Assembly (NCBI GenBank): GCA_030670615.1
Contig: DAOVBJ010000079.1
Location: 1 to 5,376 of the forward strand
Origin: Candidatus Bathyarchaeota archaeon
Lineage (GTDB): Archaea > Thermoproteota > Bathyarchaeia > RBG-16-48-13 > GCA-020355125
Length of the DNA stretch: 5,376 nt
Direction: 5' to 3'
This document shows positions 4,169 to 5,376 of this stretch, piece by piece. The notes below the pieces were generated by a model, which was not told the origin of the DNA, ran no database searches, and saw nothing but the letters and a program-made list of their open reading frames with translations. Made by a program: the position numbers and the translations under genes. Position 1 is the first letter of the stretch, and the number at the start of each line of letters is the position of its first letter.

Positions 4169-5376
4169 TTAGGCGTCTTGTTTTTCGATCATTTGTTTAT
4201 AGTTTCTGAGGACGCCGGAGGGCAATCTCTTTACTTTCGCTTTGAAGTCTCTGCGTCTTCTCGTCAATTCACTTTCATCAATCAGTAGATCAATCCGCTT
4301 TTTCTCCAAGTCAATCTGGATCGCGTCACCGTTTTTGACTAACGCGATGGTTCCACCTAAAGCTGCTTCTGGCTGAATGTGACCGATACATGGTCCTTTG
4401 GATGCACCGGAGAATCTTCCGTCGGTGATGAGGGCCACGTCTTCGTCTAAGCCCAAGCCGCTGACAGCTGAGGTTGGGTAGAGCATTTCTCGCATGCCCG
4501 GTCCCCCGATTTTTCCCTCGTATCGAATGACTAAGACGGTTCCTTTCTCCACTTCCTCCTTCGAAAGGAAATCGTTGACCTCTTCCTCGCTGTCGAAGAC
4601 TCTTGCTTTACCATTGAAGACTCGGGGAAAATTCGTGGACACAGCGGCCTCCTTAATCACCGCCCCCTCCTCCGCTAAATTGCCATAGAGCACGGCTAAT
4701 CCGCCCGTTCTGGAGTAGGGCTTCTCTATTGGCCGTATCACGTCGTTATTTCTCGTTTTTTCGCCAACTAGTCTGTCGAAGAGATTTCCGTCGACGGTTG
4801 ACGTGTTGTGCAGAAGCGCTTCTTTCTGGAGTTCACCCATAACAGCGGGAACCCCACCCGCCTGATGGAAGTCAATCATGTAGAGTTCAGTGGCCGGGTT
4901 CAACCTCACTAGATTAGGGGTACTGGCGTTTATCTCGTCTATCATCGAGAGGTCAAACTTGAAGCCTAGCTCCTCGGCCAACGCGGGAACGTGGAGGAGA
5001 GTGTTCGTTGAGGCTCCTATAGCCATGTCGACTCTCAATGCATTCTCAATGGCCTTCTCCGTAACCACATCCTTGACTGTAACGCCATCTCGAACGAGGC
5101 CGATGATTCTCTTCCCCGATTCAAAGGCGATCACCTCCTTCGCAGGGTCGAGGGCGTGGGTTGAGGCACACATTTTGAGACTTAATCCTAAAGCCTCCGT
5201 CACACACGCCATGCTGTTGGCGGTGTAGAGGCCAGAGCAGCTCCCCGCGCCAGGGCACGCATTGGATATCAACTCCTCGTACACCTCTCTGGTGATTCGT
5301 CCCCGCTCGTATTGGGATCGGGCTTCGAAGGCAGCCTTCACCCCCAGCCGCTGACTGCCATACTTTCCTGGCATCA
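4169..5376 (-). CDS. ilvD: Dihydroxy-acid dehydratase, C-terminal three quarters (cut by window edge)
   Basis: About 402 residues are visible. The N-terminal part, about 150 residues judged from family length and including the first cluster cysteine, lies beyond the right edge. The Met at 5372-5374 is probably internal, since PGKYGSQ normally follows a GGPM segment. The enzyme dehydrates 2,3-dihydroxy-isovalerate and 2,3-dihydroxy-3-methylvalerate to the 2-oxo acids that IlvE aminates, using an Fe-S cluster and Mg2+. Numbered from that Met, motifs in order are NACPGAGSCSGLYTANSM (C46 as cluster ligand), GASTNTLLHVPA (120-131), GGVPAVMGEL, IGGPGMREML (289-298), and ITDGRFSGASKGPCIGHIQPEAA with the presumed catalytic Ser322. 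The C-terminus ends GVLRNYKQMIEKQDA, without the usual VSSAxxGA tail. Phosphogluconate dehydratase (Edd) is related, but the spacing and motifs favour IlvD. No clear minus-strand terminator follows the stop. Confidence 0.93.
   Translation of the reverse strand, partial: MPGKYGSQRLGVKAAFEARSQYERGRITREVYEELISNACPGAGSCSGLYTANSMACVTEALGLSLKMCASTHALDPAKEVIAFESGKRIIGLVRDGVTVKDVVTEKAIENALRVDMAIGASTNTLLHVPALAEELGFKFDLSMIDEINASTPNLVRLNPATELYMIDFHQAGGVPAVMGELQKEALLHNTSTVDGNLFDRLVGEKTRNNDVIRPIEKPYSRTGGLAVLYGNLAEEGAVIKEAAVSTNFPRVFNGKARVFDSEEEVNDFLSKEEVEKGTVLVIRYEGKIGGPGMREMLYPTSAVSGLGLDEDVALITDGRFSGASKGPCIGHIQPEAALGGTIALVKNGDAIQIDLEKKRIDLLIDESELTRRRRDFKAKVKRLPSGVLRNYKQMIEKQDA

Noticed and set aside
4494..5228. 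Two plus-strand frames inside ilvD
   Set aside because: They are shadows of ilvD; no independent evidence.

Overview
The window looks like a chromosomal segment of an archaeon. The 5' flanks carry TATA-like A/T boxes about 25-30 bp from start codons or likely transcript starts, with no bacterial -35/-10 pairs. Other pointers are an Hsp20 with an archaeal-looking N-terminus, a MoaD/SAMP-like protein ending in GGG, and a short three-cysteine NadA. The protein style suggests the TACK side, perhaps Bathyarchaeia. That placement is inference and needs a phylogeny.

Layout, left to right. (1) 1-950, minus strand: a two-gene unit in which a 250-aa protein is followed after 8 nt by an hsp20 gene that runs off the left edge. 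The 250-aa protein has a nuclease-fold-like N-terminal half and a winged-helix C-terminal half. Its promoter at 951-1003 carries two near-identical palindromes flanking an A/T box. (2) 1012-1209, plus strand: a doubtful 65-codon ORF on the other side of that promoter. (3) 1261-2142, minus: ilvE, branched-chain aminotransferase. (4) 2143-2416: a divergent control region with a perfect 11-bp palindrome between two opposed TATA boxes, then a candidate structured RNA or leader at 2239-2340 closed by a perfect 12-bp stem. (5) 2417-2704, plus: a MoaD/ThiS/SAMP-type ubiquitin-like sulfur carrier. (6) 2705-3628, minus: nadA, quinolinate synthase, whose stop codon directly abuts that of the sulfur carrier. 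(7) 3629-4168: a 540-bp stretch without a convincing gene. (8) 4169-5376, minus: ilvD, dihydroxy-acid dehydratase, cut by the right edge.

IlvD and IlvE catalyse the last two steps of valine and isoleucine synthesis (dehydration to the 2-oxo acid, then transamination), although the two genes are not adjacent. NadA feeds NAD synthesis and, like IlvD, is an Fe-S enzyme. The sulfur carrier supplies sulfur for molybdopterin/tungstopterin or tRNA thiolation, or acts as a protein modifier. The enzyme genes are ordinary housekeeping. The parts worth attention are the regulator-hsp20 unit with its paired operators and the structured region upstream of the sulfur carrier.
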